Shown here piece after piece: positions 35,052 through 48,982 of a DNA stretch of 64,000 nt (positions are counted from its first letter, which is position 1; every line of letters begins with the position of its first letter). The stretch comes from Sclerotinia nivalis (Eukaryota > Ascomycota > Leotiomycetes > Helotiales > Sclerotiniaceae), in the NCBI GenBank assembly GCA_029531795.1, contig JAPEIS010000009.1, positions 1,426,001-1,490,000 on the forward strand, written 5' to 3'. The notes below the pieces were generated by a model. That model was given only the letters and a program-made list of their open reading frames with translations. It was not told the DNA's origin and ran no database searches. The translations under genes and the position numbers were made by a program.

Positions 35052-38000
35052 ATGCCTATCGTCGAGCGATTCAAACGGGGCTTCAACTCAATCAAAGTAC
35101 GCTTTGGTGATCGTTCTGAACCTCTTCAAGAACCTTCCCAGGCGAAGCTGAGCCTCGATACAACGAGCGCAGTCGCACTATCTGTCAAGGAGAGTGGCGA
35201 ATCTTCAAAACAGAACGATAATGAAGCAGCCAGCAAAAATGCACCAAAATCTAGGCACGATGATTCGGCTTGTTCAATAACAGAGCCTTCAACTTCCATC
35301 TCGAAACAATCCCAGGTCTCACACGAAAATGACTTCTGACTACAAGCTTCAGAAAAGCTCCAGGCCGATGATCCGGAATTGGTAAGCAATGACATCGTCC
35401 TCATCCTAATATACTTCGTTTCAAATATCACTTTCGTCCGACTAACTTCGCTACATTCAGTTTGAACACTACTCACTTATAATATGCCGTGAAGAGGCCA
35501 AGAGCGACGATGTTAACTCGAACAAGGCTCCGAAAACCTTAGCGGATACGGCGACGCTTCTAGAAGTCTGCAAGAACAGTCTGGAATCCATGAATTCCCC
35601 AAGTAGCAGAGCGGACAAAGCTCTTGAGAAGACAGTCGAGATCGTGGGATTAGCTAAAGACTTTGTGGGATCTGTCATCAGTGCTGAGCCACATGCAGCT
35701 GTTGCTTGGGCAGGTGTTTGTCTTTTCCTTCCGGTACGTTGTGTCATACCTCACGCCTGATCTTTAGATTCCTATGTTCTCCCTTTCATAATCTTCAATT
35801 CTTATAATCTGCTAACAAGAGTTGAGCTCCTTCTCAATCCCTCCCAACAAGATGATGCTTGTCGTAAAGGTCTTGAGGAATTACCTTTCCTCATCCAAAA
35901 GTATAGCCTCGTCGAGAAGATTTCTACAACTGAAATTTCAAATCCTACGTTGGCCAGCACGCAACATACATTGTCAAACTCAATCGCTGAGTTGTATACC
36001 AAAATACTCAGTTTTCAGGCTGAAGTTATATGTCAATTAAATCGGTCGAAGGTCAAAGGTTATTTCCGGAAAGTTTTCCAAACAGATAAGTGGGAAAATA
36101 TGCACCAGGATGTCTTACGTATAGAAGGCCGATGCTGGGGCATTGCCCAGGCTATCGACAGCGATCGTTGTAGTAAGTTATCAGAGGAATGCAATAGCAA
36201 ATTGGCAGAGTTATATACCATCGGGTGAGTTTTTGTAGCTACCGTCAGAAGATTCGGGTGCGCTGACAGATATTTAGTTCGGAGTTCCTTAAAGTCCCAA
36301 GGCAAACCTATCAGGCTGTAATTAATCTTGGACAAGAATCTGAGCAGCGCGAAAGAACCAAAGAAGAAATGGAATGTTTGCAAGCCTTTCGGTCGGGCAA
36401 TTTATATGAGGAACAAAAGAATATTACTCCTGATCGAGTACCAGGCACATGCAATTGGCTATTGAAAGATTCAACTTTCATTGATTGGAAACAAGGGCGA
36501 GGGTCGGGTTTGCTCTGGATTTCTGCAGATCCAGGATGCGGAAAATCAGTCTTGTCCAAAGCCTTTGTTGATGATAGATTGGTGGCAGCGACCCAGAGTA
36601 CTGTCATTTGTTATTTTTTCTTCAAGGATGTCTCTGTCGATCAACGAAGTCCGACCAAGGCCATTGCAGCATTGCTCCATCAAATATTTTCATCTGAGAC
36701 CATCGAGCATCTCTTGAAGCATGCTATAAAGGCCTGGAAAGCGGATGGTAAAGAGCTCTGTAATATAGCTGACAGCATGTGGGCTATTCTTGGAGCCATT
36801 GCTGCCGATTCAACTGCCGGAGATATTGTTTGTGTCATCGATGCTCTGGACGAATGTGACGAGGTACACCGGGATTACTTCGTTCGAAAATTGTCTAGAT
36901 TAGTGTCTGGGAAAAACCAGTGCCATGTCAGATTCTTGGTTACGAGTCGGCCCTACCCCGAAATACATGGTATATTTGAGGGGCTTAAAATTGACTCCAA
37001 ATCTTCTTTCCTTCGGATTGCAGGCGAAGAGGAATCCGAGGCGATATCGAGTGATATAGAGATGGTCATAAAACACAAAGTTCTCAGACTACCCAAATTG
37101 AGTGAAAGTACTAAACTACATCTTATCGACCGGTTACAAAGAATGCAGAATAAAACCTATTTGTGGCTCTACCTGATTTGGGACAACATCACGACTGAAG
37201 CAAGGATGACTGGCCGTTACGAAAATTTCGATAAAGTACTCGATAAACTACCAGATAGTGTGGCAGATGCGTGAGTTTCATACACAGGCTTGAGTTGTAG
37301 ATGTCATTGTTGCTAATAATATTATTTTCATCTCAGATATGAGATGATGCTGAATAGAAATCCTCATAGGGCAAGAACCGAGAAACTACTCCACATCATT
37401 GTCGGAGCAGAGCGCCCTCTGACTACCGATGAAATAAATATCGTGATGCACATCAATGTGGATTATACTGGAACACAAGCATTCAAGGATGTTCCTCTGG
37501 AAGACACTGATGAGTATTCTGCGATTCTCCGTAGTCTTTGCGGACTCTTCATACGCATCGAGGGGAGAAAAGTGTATCTCATACACCAGACAGCCAAAGA
37601 ATTCCTGGTCGAAACACAGTCCGAAAAGAGAAAAGAATTTTTTTGGAAGCACTGTCTGCAACCAGATATATCTCGGAGAATTCTAGCTGAAGCATGTATT
37701 TCCTATCTGTTTCTTACTGACTTCGACTCTTGTTTGAATATACAATACGCGTCTCATGACTCTCCGAAAACAGTTGGAACAGAAAGATTCTGCTGCTTTA
37801 TAGATTATTCTGCAGTGTTCTGGACAGTACACTACAAGTTTGCAACATCTTTCTTTGATCCTGCTGACATTATCAAGTTGTGTTCATACTCGAATCGGCG
37901 CACAATTTGGCTCAATGTTTTGATACCGGGTCGGCAGGAAGCTGCCATTGGTAGCCTTTTCAGAACCAGTATCAATTGGGAGCCTGATCGTAAAAGCTTA

Positions 38001-39581
38001 ATAAGCATTGCCACAACACCCCTCATGATAATTTCATACTTCAATCTCTACGAAGCGGGTAAGCATATTATTTCCGCCCCGGGTTTTGACAAACACGAAT
38101 TAGAAGCATGCAACGGCCCATACACTCCGTTAATGCTTGCCATAGAGGGTGGAAGCATTGACATGGTACGTTTAAATTCAAGCTGGTTGTGTTTTTTCAA
38201 ACTGTAACATGACATAGGTGCAACTTTTTTTTACTCTACTTTAGAATACTAGGAATTGTGTTCTAATATAGAGCGTTCACTATTGTACTGATCCAAAGCG
38301 GTGCTGATGCAAACCATACCCCGAAGGGGATATCTCCACCTCTTGTAATGGCAGTGTCACATGGTAATCCTGCGGTCTTGCAGTCCGTTTTGGAAGTCGC
38401 AATAGATGAAAGAACTTCCTCCGGGGGAAAGATGACGGCGCTAGATTGGGCTGTTATTCTCACAGGTCGTTCTGGCATTTACATGCCCCATTTTATTTCA
38501 TTGCTTCTCAATTCTATGGTGCACCCAATGATTGAAGGATACCTTGAAACGGCATTGTGGCTTGCTGCATGTCGCGAGAGTGTTGAGCTTGTGGAATTGC
38601 TAATAAACTCTGGGGCGGATCCAAATTATGGGGTCTTCGGACAAGAACGTTGGTGCATCTTGATTTCCCCCAGAGGTAGAGGAACCGAGTATCTAGAACT
38701 TGGCAAGCCGGACCATGTTGCCGATAATCTAAAATTACTCTTATCGAAAACGGAGACGTTGCCTTGTGAGTTTGTGAAAAAACAGCTAGCCAAATACGCG
38801 AGTTCTCAGTTCGATGAAATTGATCTAATGAGGCTATTATTGAATCACCCTCGTCATCACGGGCTTATCCATGATGGATGGAATTCACCAATAGTATTCG
38901 CAGCAGTATATGCCAATATGGGATCCATGGAACTTTTAATGAATGAGCCTTATGACATCAACAAGTGCAAGGCAGTCGTGGACTGGGATGAAATTTATGA
39001 GGCGGGGAGGTTTGCGGTAAAAAAAGGGGAGGCTGAGAGCGGATGGGTGGTGGAGTGGAGATTCAGGCTCCGGATACATTGAAATAGATGCATCGTTTGG
39101 AGGAATAGTTTCCGCAGATGAAAAGATTGTCGAGCGTTTGATTATCGATGGAACCGATACCAACATGATTACAGAGCTTGGAACACCTTTATTCGTTGCA
39201 GCGGCGCTCTCTAGCAAATCAGTGGTTCAACAACTAATTGATAAAGGACCTCATATTACGTCATTTGATGAGGAAGGGATAGAACAGCCCTCGCCTCTGG
39301 TTATTGCTGCTGCCAGGGGAGATGTTGAAATCGTGGAAGTGCTGTTGAAGGCCGGTGCAAAGATCGACAAGGGGTCGGCAACTGCCCATTCAATCCTTGC
39401 TCACAAAAAGGGTATCGAGGGGAGGTTCTATCCTTCTGCTATTAGAGCCGCGGGGATGGAAGGTCATGAAGAAATGGTTAGATTTCTGCAGGAACAAAAA
39501 GCTAAGAATGGCATCGCAGCGATGGAGGGGTTTGACAATATCATGAGGCCGGGCCAAATTGAAGAGCTGGAAGATGATTGA
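35052..39581 (+). pseudogene. NACHT-ankyrin STAND NTPase (NLR-like), reading frame broken
   Basis: Inferred exons: 35052-35381, 35461-35733, 35827-36224, 36278-37270, 37337-38165, then coding sequence from about 38267 to 39581. The order is a variable N-terminus, a NACHT_N-like helical domain (AVAWAGVCLFLP-LLLNP), a NACHT domain with Walker A ADPGCGKS (about 36524) and Walker B VCVIDALDECDE (about 36830), a winged-helix-like region with YLIHQTAKEFLVE, and ankyrin repeats (LLINSGADPN, VVQQLIDKGP, IVEVLLKAGAKID). In fungi such proteins act in non-self recognition and regulated cell death; this role is by family. Breaks: in-frame TGA at 35337-35339 with same-frame sequence continuing; no GT-AG junction found that joins 38165 to the frame running through 38282; and a frame change between 39018 and 39060 near a run of seven A. 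Either a decaying gene or sequence errors. Confidence 0.82.
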
Positions 39582-40620
39582 TTGCGTGTATTAATGCTGG
39601 AAAAGAATAATTCTTCCATGTTTTTCATTTTAGTGGGACGTTGGACAATTCCAGGAATTTTATTTACTCTACGGAGCTCTGCTCATTGGGAATATATCAC
39701 TATCATTAGGACAATAACGAGCGCATTCACAAATACTCTCTCTAGCTTGAGAAAAAAGTATGGCAACAAAGCTTTCCTACGTATTATACTCATACGTCCA
39801 GATAATACCCATCACACACTACAAAAATCCCAGAATTGCACATCATCCATCTCTTTCAATCCCCCTCGTAACGCAAGGATACAGGATACCGCGGGAAATC
39901 CGCACAATCTCAAAGTACTTCAACATTTCTCTGTATCCAAATGCGCAGTAACCTTAAAGTATTTGCTGATATTTTTACCGTTGTGAACCGAATTAATTCG
40001 GGGTGGAGTATATCTTAGTAGAAGTTTACCTTTTAACCTTTCAACCTTTTAACCTTTCAACCTTTCAACCTTTCAACCTTTCAACCTTTCAACCTTTCAA
40101 CCTTTCGAATGCCCCTTGATGGAAATCATTTAGGTAGTCTTTTTTCATGGTATGGGGGAGTGAGTGGTTGTGGGGAGTGGAGTGGGAAAGGGGAAGGGGG
40201 AAAGTGAGAAGGGAAAAGGCTTGTTGTGGATCTATTTATTTATTTATTTATTCATGATTTTATTTTGATGCTATGTAATGCTATATGACATGTATATACC
40301 GTGTTATATCGTGTTATGCATGTAATGTAATGCAGAGCCAAAGCTAAAGCCATATAATACAATGCAACATTTACCCATCCATACCCATTTGAACCATTAG
40401 ACAGATAGATAGATATAAAGCGATTTATTTCATCATGACGTGATTTCGTAATATGTGCTGCATATTTGTTTGCTGCGCTGCTCTGCTCTGCTCCGATAGC
40501 TTTTCTTTTTCTTGTTTTCCGAAATGGTAGGCATTTTATTGGCAAGTGCTCACAAATCCTTTTCCTCATTATCTTTTCACATCCAGTATGCAAACCGGAT
40601 GCATAACAAGAGTGAGCTCC
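39582..40620. other. Intergenic between NLR-like gene and MRE11 3' end
   Basis: No supported gene. It holds the CCTTTCAA array, a (TTTA)n tract near 40233-40252, and the probable 3' UTRs of two convergent genes. Confidence 0.6.
40029..40107. repeat. (CCTTTCAA)n octamer array
   Basis: About nine copies of an 8-bp unit; the early copies alternate CTTTTAA and CTTTCAA. Confidence 0.92.
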
Positions 40621-42902
40621 TCATCTCCGACGACCCCTCCCCGAACTAACGACACTCATCGGCTCAAAAGCCTCATCACCATCCTCACTAATCTCATCAT
40701 CACTCAACTCCACCACCTGTTTTTTCCTTCCCCCTCCACCTCCCACCGCCTGACTCGCCCCACTCGCCTGCGAAAAATTCAACTGCGTCTGTCTTCCCCT
40801 CGTAGCAGCCGCTCTCTTAGGTTGACTCTTCGTTTTACTAGGAGGAGGGGGCGCTTCTTCCATTTCTACATCTTCGTCTTCGTCATCGCTGGGTTCGGGT
40901 TCTGGTGCCTTTTTTCTGCCTCTTGTCGTGGTGGGTTTAGCTGGGGCTTTTTTGGGTGCTGCGGGTTTTTTGGCGGGGGCACGTTTAGCGGGTGCTTTTT
41001 TACCGGTTGGTTTAGGTCCTTCTTCTGCGGCTTCTGCGAAGGGATCATCGGAATCGTCGTCGCTGATTATAAATCCGCTTGTATTTTTTCCGTTTCCGCG
41101 ATTGGGTGGAGGAGCAGGTGGTGCGTCGTCACTATCATCATTATCTTCTCCATGATCCGTCTCACAATGTTCGACTTTTTCGCCCCATTCACCGTCGAGA
41201 TCTGAATCAAAATCTGCGGGTCTGGGCTTAGGTTTGAGTTTCTTGACGGGTTTTTTGGATTTGTTTCCTGATCGGGCGGCGAGTGCTTCTTGCTGGGCTC
41301 GAAACTTTTCCATGGCGGCGTTGAGATATTCATCTTCGTCTCCGACTTCGTTGTCGGCGCCGTTGGCTTGTTTGATTAGTTCTTCGACTTGTGCTTTGAG
41401 GGATTTTTGTACAAAGATTTCCATGGCGTGACGATCATCTTTATCAACGAATTGACCTACGGCGTCACCGAAAGGGGTGGTGGGAAGGACTTGGAGGGAT
41501 TGCTTTTCGAGGAACTCCTTGACCAATAGTTCAACTTTGACATCGTCAAAACCAGCGACTTGGGCAAGGGTTCCTTCTTCTGGGAGGTCGATTTCCGTGG
41601 CGGATTTACGAGTTGCGCTGGCCTTTTTGCGGTGGTATTGAATTACGTCTTTTATGTTTGCGACGCGGTTAATGAAACGACTGGAGAAACGTTGTGGATT
41701 TTCACAATCGAATTTGCCTCCTTCTGGGGGTGTAAATTCGACTTTTAAGCGAACTAGAGGGAGGGGGATTTCGTCGAGTTCGTCTTCTGGCTCATCTTGG
41801 AGAGAGATCCATTCGGCGCGCGCTTGGTCTATGAGCTCATCTACAATGGTCATGAGTTCTTTGGTGAGTTTAGTGCGATTATCCTTTAGTTTGGCAAGAT
41901 GTTTAGTTCGCTTATCGGTGGCGAGGACAACTTCTTTCGTTATGAAGGGCCTAACAGACTTGAGACGGATCTTTTCGATTTTGAATTCTCGACCGGTAAT
42001 ACTGGCGATAGCGATATGTTTTGGAACAGCTTCACCAGGTACTAGGGATGTTGCTACTGATGATCCTGGTTGCATGACGTGGAAGCATTTTTCGGGATTG
42101 TAAGTTGGATCAATGAGACATTCATGCTCGTGTCCCCAGACGACTAAGTCCAGGAAATCGGGAAGAAAGTTTTCCGGCAAATATGAAGTATCAGTGTGAG
42201 CGTGGTGATTTTGATGAACTGCCATGATATTGAACCAATCCTTTTGTTGTACTCCTGGTTTGAACCATTTGACATGACCATCTCTGAATGTACGATAAAG
42301 ACGCTCATCTCTCACATTGCTCATGCCATATAAAGCCAGTTTTGTTTGACCTTTCTGCAAAAGTACTGGCTTGATTTGAATACGATCAGCTTCAGGTGTT
42401 CGACCAAAATAATTGACCAATCCGGAAGCTTGTAGTAAATCCAAAGCACAATAATTCCCATCTCCAGCAGGATCATCATGATTTCCATGAATGGAGAAAA
42501 CCGGTATAGCAACATTGATATCCGGATCTTCATAATTGACATGGTTGAATGATCCGTCAAAAATATCATTTGCATCGCTCAGTAATTCCAGCTCGCATGG
42601 CTTCTCTCCGAGACAATTCATTCGTAGTGATCGCATGACTTGGTACATGGCTTTTCGAGAAGGTTGACTGTAATGGAAGAGATCACCTGCAAGTAGAACC
42701 ATATCTACATCTCGATCTTTTGCTAGACGCATAACTTCATCGAAACTTCTCCAACTGTCATCCTTGCGCACAGCATCATTCTCCGCGTATCCGACATGAC
42801 TGTCCGTGGCGATTAGTATCCTTATCGTATCTGCTGCTACAAAGAAGTCAATAAACCATTCAATACTTCTAAGAGAAGGAACCTACCTGTGAAAGTCGGC
42901 AT
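40621..42902 (-). CDS. mre11: MRE11 double-strand break repair nuclease
   Basis: Two exons are inferred: a 16-nt coding exon 42902-42887 (MPTFT plus one base), a 50-nt intron (GTAGGT...TAG), and 42836-40621, giving 743 residues. The phosphoesterase motifs are complete: DSHVGY (Asp17, His19), GDLFH (Asp57, His60), GNHD (Asn124, His125), HQNHHAH and GHEHEC. The Mre11 DNA-binding domain follows (about residues 310-450). The C-terminal 230 residues are low-complexity with Lys/Ala/Pro-rich and acidic blocks, a TRGR motif and an RGRRR end, typical of the eukaryotic GAR-like DNA-binding tail. Motif I has Ser where Asn is usual (DNHVGY), which keeps the metal ligands. In the MRN complex with Rad50 and Nbs1 it resects DNA ends. 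It shares a 315-bp divergent promoter with uS19m. Confidence 0.97.
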
Positions 42903-43217
42903 CTTGGCCACTCCGATGCTCTACGGGAATACCCCAGAAAGGTTGCAGTTATCTCGACTTATCGCAGACTCAGAAACCACTTAAAGAGGTCAACGATATC
43001 AAAAAACACGAGATAATTAATGGTTCATGTAGTTTTCCGTTCCAAATCGCGGTTTCAATCAAGATCCAATATTCTTGGTTGCCTGCAGTTTTTGGGAGAC
43101 GCGATCTGGATTAGCGTGTTTTATCCCTGCAAAATGCGAGCACTTAGAAATTTATCAGACGACAAAGGTTTGCCATAATTTGATAACAAGACAATTTAAT
43201 ATCAATTCAACAGCACA
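42903..43217. promoter_or_regulatory. Divergent promoter MRE11 / uS19m
   Basis: Only 315 bp separate the two start codons, so both promoters must lie here. No distinctive factor site was identified. Confidence 0.6.
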
Positions 43218-43656
43218 ATGTTTCCTAGCAGAGTTCTACTTGCGCGGTCGGTCTGGAAAGGTGTGTTTCGTCCAATTCCTCTCAAGCTAGTAAAATTACT
43301 AAGACATATTCTACAGGCCCCAATATCGTCCCGTAAGACATTCCCCCGCAGATTCTATAACTTCTCTAATCACCCCCACCAGTCTCCCAATTGTCAAAGC
43401 TGTACCAGGTGTACGAACACAACCGATTAGAACCCAAGCAAGATCTGCGACTATTCTGCCTAATTTTGTGGGCTTGACGTTTGAAATTCATAATGGAAAG
43501 GTTTATAATGAGGTGACGATTACGGAAGATATGGTGGGACATAAGTTGGGGGAATTTTCGGCGTATGTTGTGCAGATCTGGAAGAGGGGAATCAGGGGCT
43601 AATTCGTGGATAGGACGAGAAAACGATTTACTTATAAGCAGAGTAAGAATAAGTAG
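43218..43656 (+). CDS. rsm19: Mitochondrial ribosomal protein uS19m
   Basis: Four short exons are inferred: 43218-43260, 43317-43332, 43383-43562 and 43614-43656, giving 93 residues. The introns are 56, 50 and 51 nt. The protein reads [19 protein letters not shown] at the start, then [34 protein letters not shown], and LGEFSATRKRF near the end. RSVWKGP, RS-TILP-FVG, H-GK and [10 protein letters not shown] are hallmark uS19 signatures, and the length matches mitochondrial and bacterial S19. It binds the head of the small mitoribosomal subunit. Exon 2 has 16 nt and is required for the GPNIVP segment. All four joins restore frame and conserved sequence, so I trust the model although no single exon is a long open frame. 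Confidence 0.93.
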
Positions 43657-44188
43657 ATGGGGAAGTGTTTATCATGGTATGGCACGGCATGGCATGGCGT
43701 TTTGGGTTGGGAGAGAGTCTTTGGACTTGGGATGTACATTTTGGTGTATATTGTGTATGACATATGAGCTGGTGAGGAATGAGGACGGTGAAAAGGCTGT
43801 GGCCGTCTACTTCTCAGGAACTCCTGTCAATGACTATAAAACCCTTACCGCATAGAAATCGTTGCAGCTCCACGGACGAAGAACGACTGGTGCTTCTGGC
43901 ATTGAAGCATGACTTTCGAAGTCATCAAAAGGTCGATCAAAGGCCGACCTAATTCAGCGATCCTTACAAGACATGCACCCAACTCCACTCATCCTATAGA
44001 ATGAAACGCAAAATATATGAAATGAGATATATTTCTGGCTAATCTCTGTACCTTAATATAGAAACGTTATACAATTTCATAATGTGTCGTTCTCCGTAGA
44101 CCCTTATACCGTCTTCATAACTCCTGATCATTTGTAACGCCATTGAACCCCCCATCCCAACCCTATTATGCCTTGTGATGTCGTGAAT
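43657..44188. other. Intergenic between convergent uS19m and TAF10
   Basis: A GGCATGGCAC-type short repeat near 43680-43700 is the only structure noticed. No gene was supported; both 3' UTRs should lie here. Confidence 0.6.
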
Positions 44189-44825
44189 TTAGCGATAGAA
44201 CTCCCCGCGCTTTACATTAACGCCATATTCTCCCACAGCCATACCCAAGTCCTCCATTGTGAGAACCGTTCGGTTTTGACTACCTCCTTGTCCACCACCA
44301 CCAAACCCAGGTCTTTGAATACCTAAAGGTCCTCCACGTCCCTGTTGGTCCTTGCCTCCTGTCGCGCCAGCAGGTTGCTGACCTGGAATTGGGAAACCAG
44401 CTGCAGCACCCAAGTTTCCCATAGGATTATTGGCACTTGAGGAATTGGAAGACCGAATGCGTGAATATTGATAAGCATCGGCCGCGATATCAGCGATGAA
44501 CTTTTGGGTCGCAAGTGCAAGCAGACGGGCTAGGCGCGCATCTGTCTGTGGTGGGGGTGGAAGACCAGCTTTTGTGAGGTAATAGTTTGTCACTGCATCA
44601 GGAATCTACGAACAACGGTTAGATAATGGGAACGAGATACAATGCGAAACAAGCAAGTCTTACGATTGGAGCATAATCATCCATCTTCCCAAGGAACTCT
44701 TTCAGTGAGATATCTTTTTTGGTTGGAAGCTTGGGTTCTTGTGGTGGCGTATCATTTTCAACTGCGTCTTCTTCTTGTTTAATAGGAACAAGGTCCAAAG
44801 CGGGATCAGGAGACGGTGCAGCCAT
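44189..44825 (-). CDS. taf10: TAF10, TFIID/SAGA histone-fold subunit
   Basis: Two exons are inferred, 44825-44664 and 44605-44189, with a 58-nt intron (GTAAG...TAG), giving 192 residues. The first 35 residues are Pro/Glu-rich. The histone fold begins with [20 protein letters not shown] (ending at the junction) and continues [30 protein letters not shown] and the final helix [20 protein letters not shown], which end the protein at GEFYR. About 60 Gly/Gln/Asn-rich residues are inserted inside the fold, as in other fungal TAF10 proteins. TAF10 pairs with TAF3/TAF8 or Spt7 in TFIID and SAGA. It shares a 283-bp divergent promoter with PRP43. Confidence 0.96.
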
Positions 44826-45108
44826 ATTTATTATCCTGGATAGAATTTGACTATCCTATAATGACTATGAGTTGTGACCTTACAACATTCGCAATATCAT
44901 AAGTATCAATCATGGGAGGTTTAGCTTACATAATCTATACCTGAACCAAAAGCGGTGACTTGAATCAGTCTAGCGTAGTCAACAGTCCTATAGCATTATC
45001 GATAACTTTTTCTTTCTGCAATATTTTTGCGTGAATTCTCATCAGCCTTGTGCGCAAAGCTTGGAAAAGTAAACATAACAACAAACAATCCTTGATCAGC
45101 TTTCAACA
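44826..45108. promoter_or_regulatory. Divergent promoter TAF10 / PRP43
   Basis: This 283-bp interval separates the two start codons and must hold both promoters. Confidence 0.6.
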
Positions 45109-47541
<2,433 letters not shown>

Positions 47542-48410
47542 GTGCCAAGGCTCTATCTTACGGCTTTAAACACAGAATGCATTCCTTGATGTCGAATCTA
47601 GCCTACCTCTAGAGCATCAATGGTGTGCTAGTTATTGGCATCGGCGGATCAAGGTCCAAGGAAAAACATACCCGTCAAATGATGCGATTGAGGAGTTGGG
47701 TTATGCTTGTACACTTTTGAGATTATAAAGAAGATTACGAGGGGCGGCAATTCTTTTGGAGCACAGAAAAAGCTCTTTGCGAGAAATTTACACTGTGGAA
47801 GGGAGGACACATATTTACTCATTGAAAATTATTAGAATGATCGGAGGAAATCGTTTAGAACGAAGGTGGAGCGGAATTGAGATTCTTGCGTGCTTGCTTA
47901 TTTATACCTAGATTTGCATATGTGATAGATAGATCATGAAGGGAAAAGAAGAATAATTGAGACTTTTACACACTACTTTGATACCGCATATTAGGCAAAA
48001 TATACAAGTAGGTATGATATGATGTAATGTGATACGATCAATTTTCGCGTAATAACTAAAACTATCTTGCGGTATTCAGTTTTCATCTACTCTGCTCAAT
48101 TCGTAAAATTACTATGATCAAAATCCTCATCCCCATCATCCATCACACAATCAATCTCTCTCTCCCTTCTAGTAAGGTTTTGCTTTTAAATGGATACTAA
48201 TGAAATGAAATGTAATGTAATGTAATATACTGTAATATAATGCACCAAACCTAACCCTTCATCTTCAAATCCATCAAAAACGCTACAACCATACGCTGAA
48301 TATCTTTTTATCTGCTGTGCTAGTAATAGTTATCAAAGACTTAAGAGAATTCGAAAGATGGAGTCGGATGATAGATGATGGGAATTGATTGTTGAGAAAG
48401 AAAAGGAGGA

Positions 48411-48445
48411 GGAGATATGATATGATATGATATGATATAATATGG
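48411..48445. repeat. (GATAT)n microsatellite
   Basis: About six copies of ATATG/GATAT in the region downstream of PRP43. Confidence 0.9.
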
Positions 48446-48937
48446 TGAATGATGGAAGGATTAGATATAGAGTATAGATATATGTATAAATCACTCATTT
48501 ACCATTCATCCCTCCTCTCATTTCGCGGGGTTTAATTTCTCTATTGATATTCTATTTGTAGGACTTGGATATTGATATTGATAGTACTTTACTTACTAAT
48601 AAACTATACAATCAATAACTTCTTTATCACGCTAATGCTACTATACCAGTTGGAAAAGCTATTAGCTGGACGTCGATGCGAAGTTAACGAGATCGAAGAA
48701 ATAAATCTAACTTACCCGTACGTGCGGAGAATTCATGCGCATCATATTATGATGTTGCTGTGGTATATAAACTGTAACCAACCCAGGAAAGAAGTGTGTA
48801 GATTCACAGAAACGATTCGGGAAATACTTATTATTTACAGCAGCCGCTATTATCACCATCATCCTTCAGCATCCAAAAAACTTTCGTAATGTCTAGGAAT
48901 AAGATGTATGCGCGGATGCAGAAGCTAGCGGAGAATA

Positions 48938-48982
48938 ATAGATAGATAGATAGACAGACAGATAGATAGATAGATAGATAGA
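48938..48982. repeat. GATA/GACA microsatellite
   Basis: About eleven tetranucleotides, mostly GATA with GACA interruptions. Confidence 0.9.

Noticed and set aside
35313..35351. Very short intron that would remove the in-frame TGA of the NACHT gene
   Set aside because: It would be about 37-39 nt, shorter than any other intron here, and puts the following exon in a frame that stops at once.
40546..41205. 219-codon plus-strand frame antisense to MRE11
   Set aside because: It mirrors the low-complexity C-terminal tail of MRE11; the MRE11 model is certain and the antisense frame has no motif.
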